In this document: positions 50,901 through 59,123 of the stretch, piece after piece
Numbering within the stretch: the stretch's first letter is position 1
How the letters are laid out: every line of letters begins with the position of its first letter
From: Planctomyces sp.
GTDB taxonomy: Bacteria; Planctomycetota; Planctomycetia; Planctomycetales; Planctomycetaceae
NCBI GenBank assembly: GCA_005778225.1
Contig: SXPC01000102.1
Span: 1-59,123, forward strand
DNA: 59,123 nt
Direction: 5' to 3'
Program-made: the position numbers and the translations under genes
The notes under the pieces: model-generated
Databases searched by the model: none
Seen by the model: only the letters and a program-made list of their open reading frames with translations
Told to the model about the DNA's origin: nothing

Positions 50901-51709
50901 GATGATTGGCCGGAGGTCACTGTCTCGTAGAGCGCAACTAAACCACGAAGCCCCAGGTGAGGAATAACCTGCGTCTGGGAAGGCAGGTGAGGTTCCAGCA
51001 AAGGCGAAGCCCCGCCGGTGACATAAACTTCAACCTCGCCCGGGCACGTTGCAGACATGGATGTCAGTAGCTGATTGACGGCCCCGACGTGTCCCCAGTA
51101 CAGCCCGCTGCAGACGGCGTCGTGTGTATTCTTACCGACGGCGTCTGGAATGCGATCAAACAGATCATGGACATCCAGCAGAGGAAGTGTCGTCGTGTAT
51201 CGATGGAGGGCTCGGGCACACAATTCAAACCCGGGAAGAATCGCGCCGCCGAGGAAGGCTCCATCCGTACAGACGAGATCAACTGTGGTCGCGGTTCCGG
51301 TATCGATGACCAGGGCTGTCGAGTTTTTTGATTTCAAACGATTCACCGCAGTCGCATTGAGAAGGCGGTCGGTTCCGACTTTGTCTGGAAAATCGACTTT
51401 GATTTCAAACGGGAAATCGGCTCGACTCTGCAACTGCCAGGGAACTGGTCCCAGGCTGGCTGGCCAGGAGTCGACGATCCCCTGCATCGCGACCGGATTG
51501 GAGCCAGCCATGACGGCTCGCAGATCCTGGCGCGTCTCCAGTTTCAGTTCTGAAATGACAGACGACCAGTTGATCGGATTTGCAGACGACTGGGCGGTGG
51601 TCAGGCCAAAATTGGGCAATTTTGTACTGTCCGAGCGGTCTTGGATCTCGAACAGTCCGAATTTGGCACGGATATTTCCAACATCGATGGCAAGGACGGT
51701 ATGACTCAT
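50897..51709 (-). CDS. coaX: Type III pantothenate kinase
   Basis: 270 residues. First step of CoA synthesis in the cytoplasm. ASKHA fold: LAIDVGNIRAKFGLFE at the N-terminus (Asp9), DKVGTDRLLNATAVNRL, VIDTGTATTVDLVCTDGAFL, GGAILPGFELCARALHRYT, and GLYWGHVGAVNQLL. All match CoaX. Normal length. The following GTPase gene overlaps its stop by 4 nt, so the two are translationally coupled. Confidence 0.95.
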   Translation of the reverse strand: MSHTVLAIDVGNIRAKFGLFEIQDRSDSTKLPNFGLTTAQSSANPINWSSVISELKLETRQDLRAVMAGSNPVAMQGIVDSWPASLGPVPWQLQSRADFPFEIKVDFPDKVGTDRLLNATAVNRLKSKNSTALVIDTGTATTVDLVCTDGAFLGGAILPGFELCARALHRYTTTLPLLDVHDLFDRIPDAVGKNTHDAVCSGLYWGHVGAVNQLLTSMSATCPGEVEVYVTGGASPLLEPHLPSQTQVIPHLGLRGLVALYETVTSGQSS

Positions 51710-51842
51710 TGCCTCATACTAGCATGCGTCCCCGGTTGTCGTTACGCTGTGACACAGATTTTGACGGTTGTGAGATAATCCGCCGTGAGAAAAACTGTCG
51801 CGATGAAAACTGTCGTGGCGATTTCCTTCTGGAAGACCTGAG

Positions 51843-52340
51843 ATGATGACCCCTTCCCCAAAGCCGCTGGTCGGCATCATTATGGGCAGTAAATCGGACT
51901 GGCCGACGATGCAGCAGGCCGCCAAACTGCTCGACGAATTCGGCGTGTCTTATGAGGCCAAAGTCGTCTCTGCGCACCGCACGCCGGACTTGATGTTTGA
52001 ATATGCCAAGTCCGCCGCTGAGCGCGGGCTAAAAGTCATTATCGCAGGTGCAGGCGGAGCCGCTCACCTGCCGGGGATGGTTGCCTCTCAGACGATCCTG
52101 CCGGTTCTTGGCGTCCCGGTGCAAAGCAAAGCCCTTTCCGGTCTCGACTCGCTGCTCTCGATTGTCCAGATGCCAGGCGGAATTCCGGTCGGGACGCTTG
52201 CGATTGGTGAAGCCGGAGCGAAAAATGCAGCCTTGCTCGCGTGTCGGATCTTAGCAACCAGCTGTCAGGAACTGTCTGCTAAACTGGTTGAGTTTCATCA
52301 GAAGCAAACGCAGTCTGTTTTGGATGATCATCAACTTTAA
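51843..52340 (+). CDS. purE: N5-carboxyaminoimidazole ribonucleotide mutase
   Basis: 165 residues; ATG 51843 (or the next codon, also ATG) follows GGAAGACCTG. Second half of AIR carboxylation in purine synthesis. Motifs: [45 protein letters not shown] and [40 protein letters not shown]. Class I PurE length. Followed by purK after a 62-bp gap holding element C copy 2. Confidence 0.97.
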   Translation: MMTPSPKPLVGIIMGSKSDWPTMQQAAKLLDEFGVSYEAKVVSAHRTPDLMFEYAKSAAERGLKVIIAGAGGAAHLPGMVASQTILPVLGVPVQSKALSGLDSLLSIVQMPGGIPVGTLAIGEAGAKNAALLACRILATSCQELSAKLVEFHQKQTQSVLDDHQL

Positions 52341-52358
52341 GCTCAGTCTGTCCTGTAT

Positions 52359-52387
52359 AAGACAGGGGGTATACACCCCCCGCTCGC
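52359..52387. repeat. Dispersed element family C, copy 2
   Basis: 29 nt, 27 of them identical to 13689-13717 (centre at instead of tc). Lies in the gap between purE and purK, 18 bp after the purE stop and 15 bp before the purK start, so it would be inside the purEK mRNA. Confidence 0.87.
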
Positions 52388-52402
52388 CTTAAAACAACCC
52401 CT

Positions 52403-53545
52403 ATGAAATCGCCCATGTTGCAGCCAGGTTCGACGATAGGAATGCTCGGCAGCGGTCAGCTCGGCCGGATGTTTGCCCTTGCCGCCAGACGCCTGGGGTA
52501 TCGCGTCAACGTCTACTCGCCTGACAACGACTCGCCACTTGGGCAAATGGCGGATGTCGAATTCGTCGCCAGCTATGACGATCTTGATCAGATTCGTGAT
52601 TTCGCGAGAACGGTTGATGTCATCACGTACGAATTCGAGAACGTTCCCGCTGCGACTGCCCAGGCAGCTGAAGCGATTGTGCCTGTTCGTCCAGGGCAAG
52701 CGATTCTCGAAGTGGCTCAGCATCGCGTACGTGAGAAATCATCACTGAGAGATCTCGGTCTGCCGGTTCCGAAGTTTGAAGTGATCAAGAGTGTTGAGGA
52801 TCTGACGAACGCCGTTGGCGTTATTGGAACGCCCTGTGTGATCAAGTCGGCGACGACTGGCTATGATGGCAAGGGGCAAGCGGTCGTGAAAGCAGACAGT
52901 GACCTCGCTGCTGTCTGGAACAGTTTGGGAACGAAGGAAGCCATCCTCGAACAGTTCATCGAATTTGAAACAGAGTTCTCGATGATCGGGGCCCGTGGAC
53001 TTGATGGCAGCTTTACCTCATACGGTCCCATCGAGAACCGACATCACAATCATATCCTCGATGTCTCGCTGATGCCGATTGCGTACCCTGAGTCGGCTCG
53101 TCAAACAGCAGAAGATGCATTGCGAACGGTCATGGCGAAGTATGATGTTGTCGGAGTGCTGTGTATCGAGTTCTTCCTGACGAAGACAGGCAACGTGATC
53201 GTCAATGAGATCGCGCCACGCCCTCACAATTCCGGGCATTTGACGATTGAAGCTTGCGAATGTTCCCAGTTCGAGCAGCAACTGCGAGCTGTTTGTGGAT
53301 TGCCTCTGGGGAGTTCTCGGCAGCACTCACCAGCTGCGATGGCGAATCTGCTGGGGGATGTCTGGGAACACGGTGAGCCGGACTGGAGCAAATCGCTGGA
53401 GAATCCGTCGTCGTTCCTGCACCTGTATGGAAAGACTAACCCGCGCGTTGGGCGAAAGATGGGGCATCTGACGTACCTCGATAAGAGCAGCGAACAGGCG
53501 GCTATTGAAGTTGCCAGACTTCGAGCGCAGATTGCACGACGGTAA
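52403..53545 (+). CDS. purK: N5-carboxyaminoimidazole ribonucleotide synthase
   Basis: 380 residues, ATP-grasp enzyme making N5-CAIR from AIR, ATP and bicarbonate, feeding PurE. Motifs: IGMLGSGQLGRMFALAARRL, VDVITYEFENVPAATAQAAE, SATTGYDGKGQAVVK, ILEQFIEFETEFSMIGARG, EIAPRPHNSGHLTIEAC. Complete and of normal length. Same strand and directly after purE; together a purEK operon. Ends 15 bp before the convergent transglutaminase stop. Confidence 0.97.
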   Translation: MKSPMLQPGSTIGMLGSGQLGRMFALAARRLGYRVNVYSPDNDSPLGQMADVEFVASYDDLDQIRDFARTVDVITYEFENVPAATAQAAEAIVPVRPGQAILEVAQHRVREKSSLRDLGLPVPKFEVIKSVEDLTNAVGVIGTPCVIKSATTGYDGKGQAVVKADSDLAAVWNSLGTKEAILEQFIEFETEFSMIGARGLDGSFTSYGPIENRHHNHILDVSLMPIAYPESARQTAEDALRTVMAKYDVVGVLCIEFFLTKTGNVIVNEIAPRPHNSGHLTIEACECSQFEQQLRAVCGLPLGSSRQHSPAAMANLLGDVWEHGEPDWSKSLENPSSFLHLYGKTNPRVGRKMGHLTYLDKSSEQAAIEVARLRAQIARR

Positions 53546-53560
53546 TTTCAAACAGGCCTG

Positions 53561-56005
53561 TCAGGCTTTTGCAACCTGCGGTTTTGCGCTCGTCAGCAGC
53601 TTTTCGATTTGATCGAGCGTACGCATCAACTCCGAGACGCGTTCTTCAGGGATCTGCTGATGACCGAAACGCCAGGCATAGTAGGCATCGGTCAGTTCAT
53701 CAATGCCCTCGATCCGCGTCTGAGTCGGGAACATTGGCTCAAGCGTTTCGTGGCACACGTCGGCGAATTCGCGGTGTGTCTGGGATGACTCACGTTGAAG
53801 CTGGTAGGCCCGCATGAGTTTCTGGAAACGCTCGTAGAACTCGATGATCGCGCGTTGACGAGCTGCGCCACGAGTCTTGAGCAGACCACGTCCTCGCAGG
53901 AATCGGAAGAAGCGGGATGTAAACCAGACAAAGCCAATCACGACGGCAAAGAAGCTGCCGACGATCAGACCTCCCTGCCAGCTGAAGAGTCGCTCGGGGT
54001 GCCGGATAAACTCCATGACGACTTGTTTTGCGATTTCGAAAAACTGGCCTTTGTTGAACACCGAATCATAGAGCGATTTCATGTTGTTGAGAAAGGGCTG
54101 GTAAAGCAGTTCTTTCTGGCGCGCAAACGACATTCCGATCACATAGTTTTTCCAGAAGTCATCGCTGAATCCGAAGGCGCGTTTCGTTTCGTCTCCGCTA
54201 TTGGCGCCGAGTTCCTGATTGCGAATCGCAGGGGTGGGATCGAGCGTAATCCATTCATAACGATTCTTGGCCTTATTCTCGTCCAAAGCCTCGACCCAGG
54301 TATGGGCGAATCGTTGGAGGACCGTCAGTTCCTTGCGAGTATCGTTCCACTGTCCTCCTTTGAATCCCCCGGCCATACGAGCCGGGACATCGACGGCTCG
54401 CAGCATCAGAACCATCGCGGAGGCGAAGTACTCGCAGTGTCCTTTGCGACGGTTGAAGAGGAAGTCGAGAACAGGGTCAATGTTGGGATTGGCGACTTCC
54501 TGATTGAGTGTGTACGAGAATTCCGGGGAATTCAGGAATCTCTGCTCGAAGACTTCCATGACTTCGCGATTCGTCAGGGCTCTCTTTTTGCTCTTCTCGG
54601 CATCTGCTTTCCACTGTCTGGCCAGACTGACCAACTCGCTCATACCGGGATCTTCAGGGAGTTGGAGGGATGCTTTGATGTATTTTGTGTTGACGAGATC
54701 GTCGTACTTTTCCATGGAAACGGGAGTAATGTCATGGCGAGGCTGGAGTCCTTCGCTGGATGCGGGAGTGTAGAGGGCGTACTCCAGGGAATCGACTCCA
54801 CCACGCCTGCGCATGATGACGGTGTCGTTGAGGTAGTTAATGAAGATCGTGGGAGCACGAGTCTGGTCCGTCGCGACGATCGGCTGCATGGCAAAAATGC
54901 GAGGCGACTGGACGGTTTCGAGGATGAATTTTTGACGGACATAACGTCCCGATGTCGGGACTTCCGGGGCTGGATAGGTCTGGCGTTGATTGACGACCGT
55001 TTCCCAGCGTCCATTGCTGTAGTGCTCCAGTGCGGATGCTCGAAATAATGGGAGGTCATATCCCCAGCGGACAGACATATCAGGGATGTGCAGCCTCGGG
55101 CGATTTTCTTCCGGCATGTTGATCGCGGCGTCATAGTCCTGAAACTGCACGTACATCGCGGTCTGGTTGTTTTCGCGGATGTTTCCTGTCTGTCCCAGTT
55201 GAACGGATTCGGTAAAGCCCGTCATGGACGAGATGAGTGGCGAACCGGGCATCTCTCCGGAATAGGCCATCCGGTTCAGCCAGACGCGCGGGGTGCCAGC
55301 AAAGAACAGGCCGCCGATCGCTATCGATATCAGGCTGATCATGCAGACGCCCGCGACCAGTCCCGAGGTAATCCACTGACGCCCCGAATCAAGGTGAATG
55401 CTACCGCGCGACGAGCTGTGGCCAGGGTTCAGGTAGGCCATCGGATCGCGTTTGATGCCAAATATGGATGTCGGAACGACCGATTCCTTCTCGGGTTCTT
55501 TCACCTTGCGTTCCTGGTTTTCAGAGACCATTCTGACGCGAAGGCCAGCACGATAGACCGAAAAAACGACCAGCGTCCAGGTTGAGATCATGACATACAA
55601 GATCGTCAGGAACCCGTAGAAAACGTGGTTGGTGAGGACTGCTGCAATCGCCATTTGAAGCAAGGAGAGGGCTGCCAGTGTCCAATAATTCTGAAGACGT
55701 TTTTCCTGAAGCAGGACGATCCAGATGAAATAACTGACCAGGTGAGCCGAAGAAAGAATTCGCTGTTCGGTACCGCTGAAGAACTCGAACCCCGTCGCCA
55801 TGATCGCGAGGATCCCGAAGATCGCAGCGATTGTTGCATCAATGACGACCGATTTTCGCAGGTCGGTGTAGAAGTACGTAAAGACCGCGATCGGAATGGT
55901 CAGAACCGTCGGGAATAAAGAGCCTTCTGCAATTGTCAGCGTCAGTGTCGACAGGCAGATCATCGCCAGGACACTCAAGCGGAAAACTGACATCGGGTGG
56001 TTCAT
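53561..56005 (-). CDS. TgpA-like transglutaminase membrane protein (DUF3488-type)
   Basis: 814 residues. About five TM helices in the first 150 residues (MICLSTLTLTIAEGSLFPTV ... LLQMAIAAVLTNHVFYGFL), one more at about 215-237, a periplasmic transglutaminase core and a last TM at about 674-694 (LIVGSFFAVVIGFVWF). Catalytic triad: Cys in KGHCEYFASAMVLMLR (about 524), His in FAHTWVEAL (about 567), Asp in WITLDPTPAI (about 588). A C-terminal DUF4129-like cytoplasmic tail follows (TDAYYAWRFGHQQIPEERVS). Related to Pseudomonas TgpA. Downstream of DUF58 on the same strand, the classical pair; the MoxR ATPase normally joined to them is not in the window. Confidence 0.92.
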   Translation of the reverse strand: MNHPMSVFRLSVLAMICLSTLTLTIAEGSLFPTVLTIPIAVFTYFYTDLRKSVVIDATIAAIFGILAIMATGFEFFSGTEQRILSSAHLVSYFIWIVLLQEKRLQNYWTLAALSLLQMAIAAVLTNHVFYGFLTILYVMISTWTLVVFSVYRAGLRVRMVSENQERKVKEPEKESVVPTSIFGIKRDPMAYLNPGHSSSRGSIHLDSGRQWITSGLVAGVCMISLISIAIGGLFFAGTPRVWLNRMAYSGEMPGSPLISSMTGFTESVQLGQTGNIRENNQTAMYVQFQDYDAAINMPEENRPRLHIPDMSVRWGYDLPLFRASALEHYSNGRWETVVNQRQTYPAPEVPTSGRYVRQKFILETVQSPRIFAMQPIVATDQTRAPTIFINYLNDTVIMRRRGGVDSLEYALYTPASSEGLQPRHDITPVSMEKYDDLVNTKYIKASLQLPEDPGMSELVSLARQWKADAEKSKKRALTNREVMEVFEQRFLNSPEFSYTLNQEVANPNIDPVLDFLFNRRKGHCEYFASAMVLMLRAVDVPARMAGGFKGGQWNDTRKELTVLQRFAHTWVEALDENKAKNRYEWITLDPTPAIRNQELGANSGDETKRAFGFSDDFWKNYVIGMSFARQKELLYQPFLNNMKSLYDSVFNKGQFFEIAKQVVMEFIRHPERLFSWQGGLIVGSFFAVVIGFVWFTSRFFRFLRGRGLLKTRGAARQRAIIEFYERFQKLMRAYQLQRESSQTHREFADVCHETLEPMFPTQTRIEGIDELTDAYYAWRFGHQQIPEERVSELMRTLDQIEKLLTSAKPQVAKA

Positions 56006-56062
56006 GGTCAGACCTCAGATCGCCAGACAGATTCAGGGGAAGGCAGATTCAGTGGAAGACGA

Positions 56063-57259
56063 TTAGTGCAATTGAAAAAATGGAGCCGTCTTTTCGGGTG
56101 AGGTTTCAATAAAATGAAACCCATCGAGTACCTGCCAGGATTTCTGCAAATGCTGCTGGAACTTGCCAGACGTCTGTTGTTCAGCCGGACGAGTCGTCAG
56201 CATGACAAAACGGCAATTGGCAGGGGGATGGTCGAGAGTATCTTTCCAGTAGTCCCAGAATTCCTGAGCATCGCCGGGCTCGACGAGCGCCATGATGTTG
56301 AGGAAAGATGCCATCGAGTTGAAGTTGTCCTGATTCGACCAGCTGGCAAGAGTTCGACCAGCAATGATGACATTCATGGAGGTCTCTCCCGACCCCTGCA
56401 GCTGCTCGACGCCCATGGTCGCGATGAGACTGACCGCGTTTTCGACAACGATCGATTCCTGAGCCGATGGCTTAGCGGGAGCCCAGAGATCCAGGAACAG
56501 AATCAGATCCCGATCGCGGCTTTCTCGAAACTCGCGGACCATTAACTCGTTGCGACGGGCCGTCGTTTTCCAGTGAATCGTACGTGGATCATCACCCGAG
56601 CGGTATTCGCGGATATGGTGAAACTCGTCATCCATGTTTCCGCTGCGGAATCGGGTTTGCTGAGTCAGGTGAGTCGAGGATCGCAGAATGCGCTTCCAGC
56701 CGCTTTGCAAAGTCCCCAGGCGCGGATAGACAACCATTTCCTGTGGCGAATCAACCAGTAGGCCACGTTCCACAAATCCCAGGGGAAAGCGAGTGAAAAT
56801 CTGAGCGGGCCCGAAGAGATATTTGCCACGTCGCATCGGGCAGAGCTGGTACTGAGTCGTTCGCTCATCATTTTGTGGAACGTGCAGAAACAGGACGTTG
56901 CCGTTGATCAACTCCGTGCGGTTGCGGATCGTATCTTTGATTCCCATCAGAAAGGAGGGGAACAGACGCTTGTTATTGCGAAGAGTAATCGCGATCGAAA
57001 CGGGGCATCCCACCATGACGTGATTAGGAATCTTGCGCGTAATCTGAATCTTCCGCAGCATGTTGTAGCCAACGGATCCATTGACGACAAAGGCCCCTGC
57101 CATCATCGAGAAGATGAGCAGCAGCAGGTTCGATTGACCCATCATTGCCCCAATGAAGAACGCGAACATCATCACGAGGAAGATGATGCCTTCTTTGGGT
57201 AATGAAAACGTATCCTTGGAACTCGGTTTGCCGATCTTGAAGTTCTTCAAGCTGAACAT
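56063..57259 (-). CDS. DUF58-domain protein
   Basis: 398 residues with two TM helices near the N-terminus (EGIIFLVMMFAFFIGAMMG; LLLIFSMMAGAFVVNG). The DUF58 core motif is at about 215-245: HIREYRSGDDPRTIHWKTTA followed by RRNELMVREF. The rest has a vWA-like part (DLILFLDLWAPAKPSAQESI). DUF58 proteins partner MoxR AAA+ ATPases and transglutaminases in assembly of periplasmic complexes; role here inferred from the adjacent TgpA-like gene (57 bp downstream). Confidence 0.93.
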   Translation of the reverse strand: MFSLKNFKIGKPSSKDTFSLPKEGIIFLVMMFAFFIGAMMGQSNLLLLIFSMMAGAFVVNGSVGYNMLRKIQITRKIPNHVMVGCPVSIAITLRNNKRLFPSFLMGIKDTIRNRTELINGNVLFLHVPQNDERTTQYQLCPMRRGKYLFGPAQIFTRFPLGFVERGLLVDSPQEMVVYPRLGTLQSGWKRILRSSTHLTQQTRFRSGNMDDEFHHIREYRSGDDPRTIHWKTTARRNELMVREFRESRDRDLILFLDLWAPAKPSAQESIVVENAVSLIATMGVEQLQGSGETSMNVIIAGRTLASWSNQDNFNSMASFLNIMALVEPGDAQEFWDYWKDTLDHPPANCRFVMLTTRPAEQQTSGKFQQHLQKSWQVLDGFHFIETSPEKTAPFFQLH

Positions 57260-57310
57260 GAAGGGCTCATTTCCAATGGAATTCTGGAGTACTCGTTACT
57301 CGTTCAAGGA

Positions 57311-58126
57311 TTACGCATGGCTGTGTGCATCACTGGGATAAGCGTGGCTACGTACTTCCTCGATATAACTCTGAACGGCGGAGCTTGTCTTGCCCTTCAG
57401 ATCTTCGAATCGCTTCACGAACTTCGGATGGAAGTCTTGAACGATCCCCAGCATATCGTGCATGACGAGAACTTGACCATCGCAGTGAGGACCTGCTCCG
57501 ATGCCGATGGTCGGGATCGACAGTTGAGAGCTGATCTCGCGCGCCAGATCTTTCGGGATCAGTTCAAGCACGATCGCGAAGGCGCCTGCCTCTTCGACGG
57601 CTTTGGCTTCCGCGATAATTTTATCCGCGTCACGCTGGATTTTCGACATACTTCCGAAAAGGTGGACCGATTGAGGGGTCATCCCGATGTGTCCCATGAC
57701 GGGAATATCCGCGCGGACAATCCTTGAAATCGTCTCGGCCTGATCGACGCCGCCTTCGAGTTTCACAGCGGCGGCTTCCGTTTCTTTCATAATGCGACCA
57801 GCGCTCTCAACGGCTTGCTGAGGACTGACTTGATAGCTCATGAACGGCATATCCACGATCACCAAAGCGCGTTTGGCAGCGCGGGCGACCATTTCGCCGT
57901 GGTAGATCATGTGATCGAGCGTGACGGGAAGCGTTGTATTGCGGCCCTGGACCACCATCCCCAAAGAATCGCCAACAAGAAGTGTATCAACACCAGCTTC
58001 ATCGAAGATGCGGGCAAACGGGTAATCGTAAGCCGTCAGCATCGTGATCGGGGTTCCCTGCTGCTTCATCTCACGCAGCATGGGGACGGTGATTCGTTTG
58101 ATCCGGGCAGGTTTATCGGTACTCAT
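57311..58126 (-). CDS. panB: Ketopantoate hydroxymethyltransferase
   Basis: 271 residues from ATG ending at 58126; in-frame upstream codons up to 58165 are less likely. First step of pantothenate synthesis, making ketopantoate from 2-oxoisovalerate with methylene-THF. Motifs: ITMLTAYDYPFARIFDEAGV, DTLLVGDSLGMVVQGRNTTL, VVDMPFMSYQVSPQQAVE, AVKLEGGVDQAE, IPVMGHIGMTPQSVH, IPTIGIGAGPHCDGQVLVMH. Complete. Together with coaX in the window, two CoA-pathway genes are present but in separate operons. The DUF58 gene follows after 51 bp. Confidence 0.97.
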   Translation of the reverse strand: MSTDKPARIKRITVPMLREMKQQGTPITMLTAYDYPFARIFDEAGVDTLLVGDSLGMVVQGRNTTLPVTLDHMIYHGEMVARAAKRALVIVDMPFMSYQVSPQQAVESAGRIMKETEAAAVKLEGGVDQAETISRIVRADIPVMGHIGMTPQSVHLFGSMSKIQRDADKIIAEAKAVEEAGAFAIVLELIPKDLAREISSQLSIPTIGIGAGPHCDGQVLVMHDMLGIVQDFHPKFVKRFEDLKGKTSSAVQSYIEEVRSHAYPSDAHSHA

Positions 58127-58424
58127 GAATGTCGATCGTTTCCTCATCTCGAAATCAGCCGACACGATGTCTGCCGATGATCAATAATATCCGTTCGGAA
58201 GACGAAAGTCTTGCCTGACTGTTGATTCACGCGACGAATTCATAGACGCCCGGGTTCGCGGTTTTGCTTACGGGGGCTGCGTAACGGACGCCGATGTGTT
58301 CCCTTGCGGGAGGATTTTCGTTCTAATACCTGTTCGCCCAATAACGTCGAGGAATTGTCAGGAAATACAGGCTCGACCGACATCCCAGTTCACAGGATTT
58401 ACGATTCCATACGAAAGTGACGTC

Positions 58425-59123
58425 ATGGCAGAGAAGCTCATCATCATTGGTTCAGGTCCATCAGGTTGGACAGCAGCCATTTACGCTGCGCGAGCTGACC
58501 TCAACCCGCTGGTTTTTGAAGGCGCCATCACCGAAGAAAATCGTCAAAATGGGACCCTGCCACTCGGTCAACTGGCGTTGACGACCGAAGTCGAGAACTT
58601 CCCCGGATTCCCTGCTGGCGACCTGGAAAGCTATCTCGATCACTCCATCGCCAAAGAGCGACGTCAGTACATGGGGCCTCACACCAAGCATGGTGTCTCC
58701 GGACCAGAATTGATGGAACTGATGCGTCAACAGGCCTCGAACTTCGGGACTCGCATCGTTACTGATGATGTCGTCGAAATTGATACGAAATCGACACCCT
58801 TCAAGCTGAAGACCCTTTCTGGCGAGTCTTATGAGGCTCACTCGGTCATCATCGCAACCGGTGCCAAAGCCAACTACCTGGGCCTCTCTTCGGAAGATGC
58901 GTACAAAAACCGTGGCGTTTCTGCCTGTGCTGTCTGCGACGGTGCGTTGCCTCGTTTTCGCAATAAACCTCTCGTCGTCATCGGCGGCGGCGACAGTGCG
59001 ATGGAAGAAGCGACCTACTTGACGAAGTATGCCTCGAAGGTTTATCTCGTCCACCGACGCGATTCGTTCCGCGCCAGTAGGATCATGGCTGAGCGAGTGA
59101 TGAATAATCCGAAGATCGACATC
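58425..59123 (+). CDS. trxB: Thioredoxin reductase, 5' part (runs off right edge)
   Basis: ATG 58425 opens a frame that stays open to the window end (233 residues). FAD site [48 protein letters not shown], redox-active CAVCDG and NADPH site [12 protein letters not shown] are all present, so it is a low-molecular-weight thioredoxin reductase, reducing thioredoxin with NADPH. An insert of about 25 residues ([20 protein letters not shown] and a few more) lies between FPGFPAG and [12 protein letters not shown] compared with the E. coli enzyme. The 298 bases upstream hold no other gene and should contain the promoter. Confidence 0.96.
   Translation, partial: MAEKLIIIGSGPSGWTAAIYAARADLNPLVFEGAITEENRQNGTLPLGQLALTTEVENFPGFPAGDLESYLDHSIAKERRQYMGPHTKHGVSGPELMELMRQQASNFGTRIVTDDVVEIDTKSTPFKLKTLSGESYEAHSVIIATGAKANYLGLSSEDAYKNRGVSACAVCDGALPRFRNKPLVVIGGGDSAMEEATYLTKYASKVYLVHRRDSFRASRIMAERVMNNPKIDI

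Noticed and set aside
51761..51779. TTGACG and GATAAT boxes before purE
   Set aside because: Only 7 nt separate them, which cannot form a sigma-70 promoter as a pair.

Overview
The window reads as ordinary chromosomal DNA of a planctomycete (Planctomycetota, probably a Planctomycetales genus; the genus cannot be fixed from sequence alone). The pointers are many secreted hypothetical proteins with Sec signals, a sulfatase, two DUF1570-type HExxH proteins, a secreted GH2 enzyme beside a secreted aldose epimerase, a pair of genes resembling methanofuran/H4MPT-linked C1 cofactor biosynthesis, a TgpA-like transglutaminase with DUF58, and many small dispersed palindromes between genes. I recognised no rRNA, tRNA, CRISPR array, riboswitch or intact mobile element.

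Layout. 1-6 kb: secreted low-complexity proteins on the minus strand (a glycine-rich protein with exact 60-bp tandem repeats followed by the start of an arylsulfatase, an NTF2-like protein, a Pro/Tyr-rich protein, a Met/Pro-rich protein) and the C-terminal remnant of an IS1380-type transposase. 6-16 kb: a large HEAT/TPR secreted protein behind a good sigma-70-like promoter, a ComF-like phosphoribosyltransferase, a DTW/Tsr3-like protein, two membrane or secreted hypotheticals and the PilT ATPase. 15-23 kb: galactose mutarotase and GH2 hydrolase, a lipoprotein, a secreted hypothetical, a DUF1570 protein and a WD40 protein. 23-28 kb: a minus-strand group of an ASKHA protein of the H4MPT C1 type, an ATP-grasp ligase and a (2Fe-2S) ferredoxin; then trpF, an orphan exbD and tatD on the plus strand.

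28.2-36.7 kb: the most interesting block. A sigma-70-like promoter precedes seven tightly spaced plus-strand genes: a small conserved-looking protein, a glutamate mutase L (MutL/GlmL) family ATPase, a soluble protein with biotinyl/lipoyl-like barrel sequence, a signal-peptide/FN3/two-TM protein of DUF6754 type, and three further membrane proteins. No mutase subunit is present, so the MutL-like ATPase seems to have been recruited to an uncharacterised membrane complex.

36.7-59 kb: comEC, a small mono-haem cytochrome c, a TPR protein, a POT peptide transporter, an ASCH protein, a second DUF1570 protein, an AlkD-like protein, rpiA, exported msrA, an MFS transporter, the minus-strand set coaX / MnmE-like short GTPase / DUF1569, purE-purK, the minus-strand set panB / DUF58 / transglutaminase, and the first three quarters of trxB running off the right edge.

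Between genes there are at least six families of short palindromic elements, several with two or three copies inside this window. They sit at gene ends, sometimes supply the stop codon or lie directly in front of a start codon, and are the main non-coding structure here.
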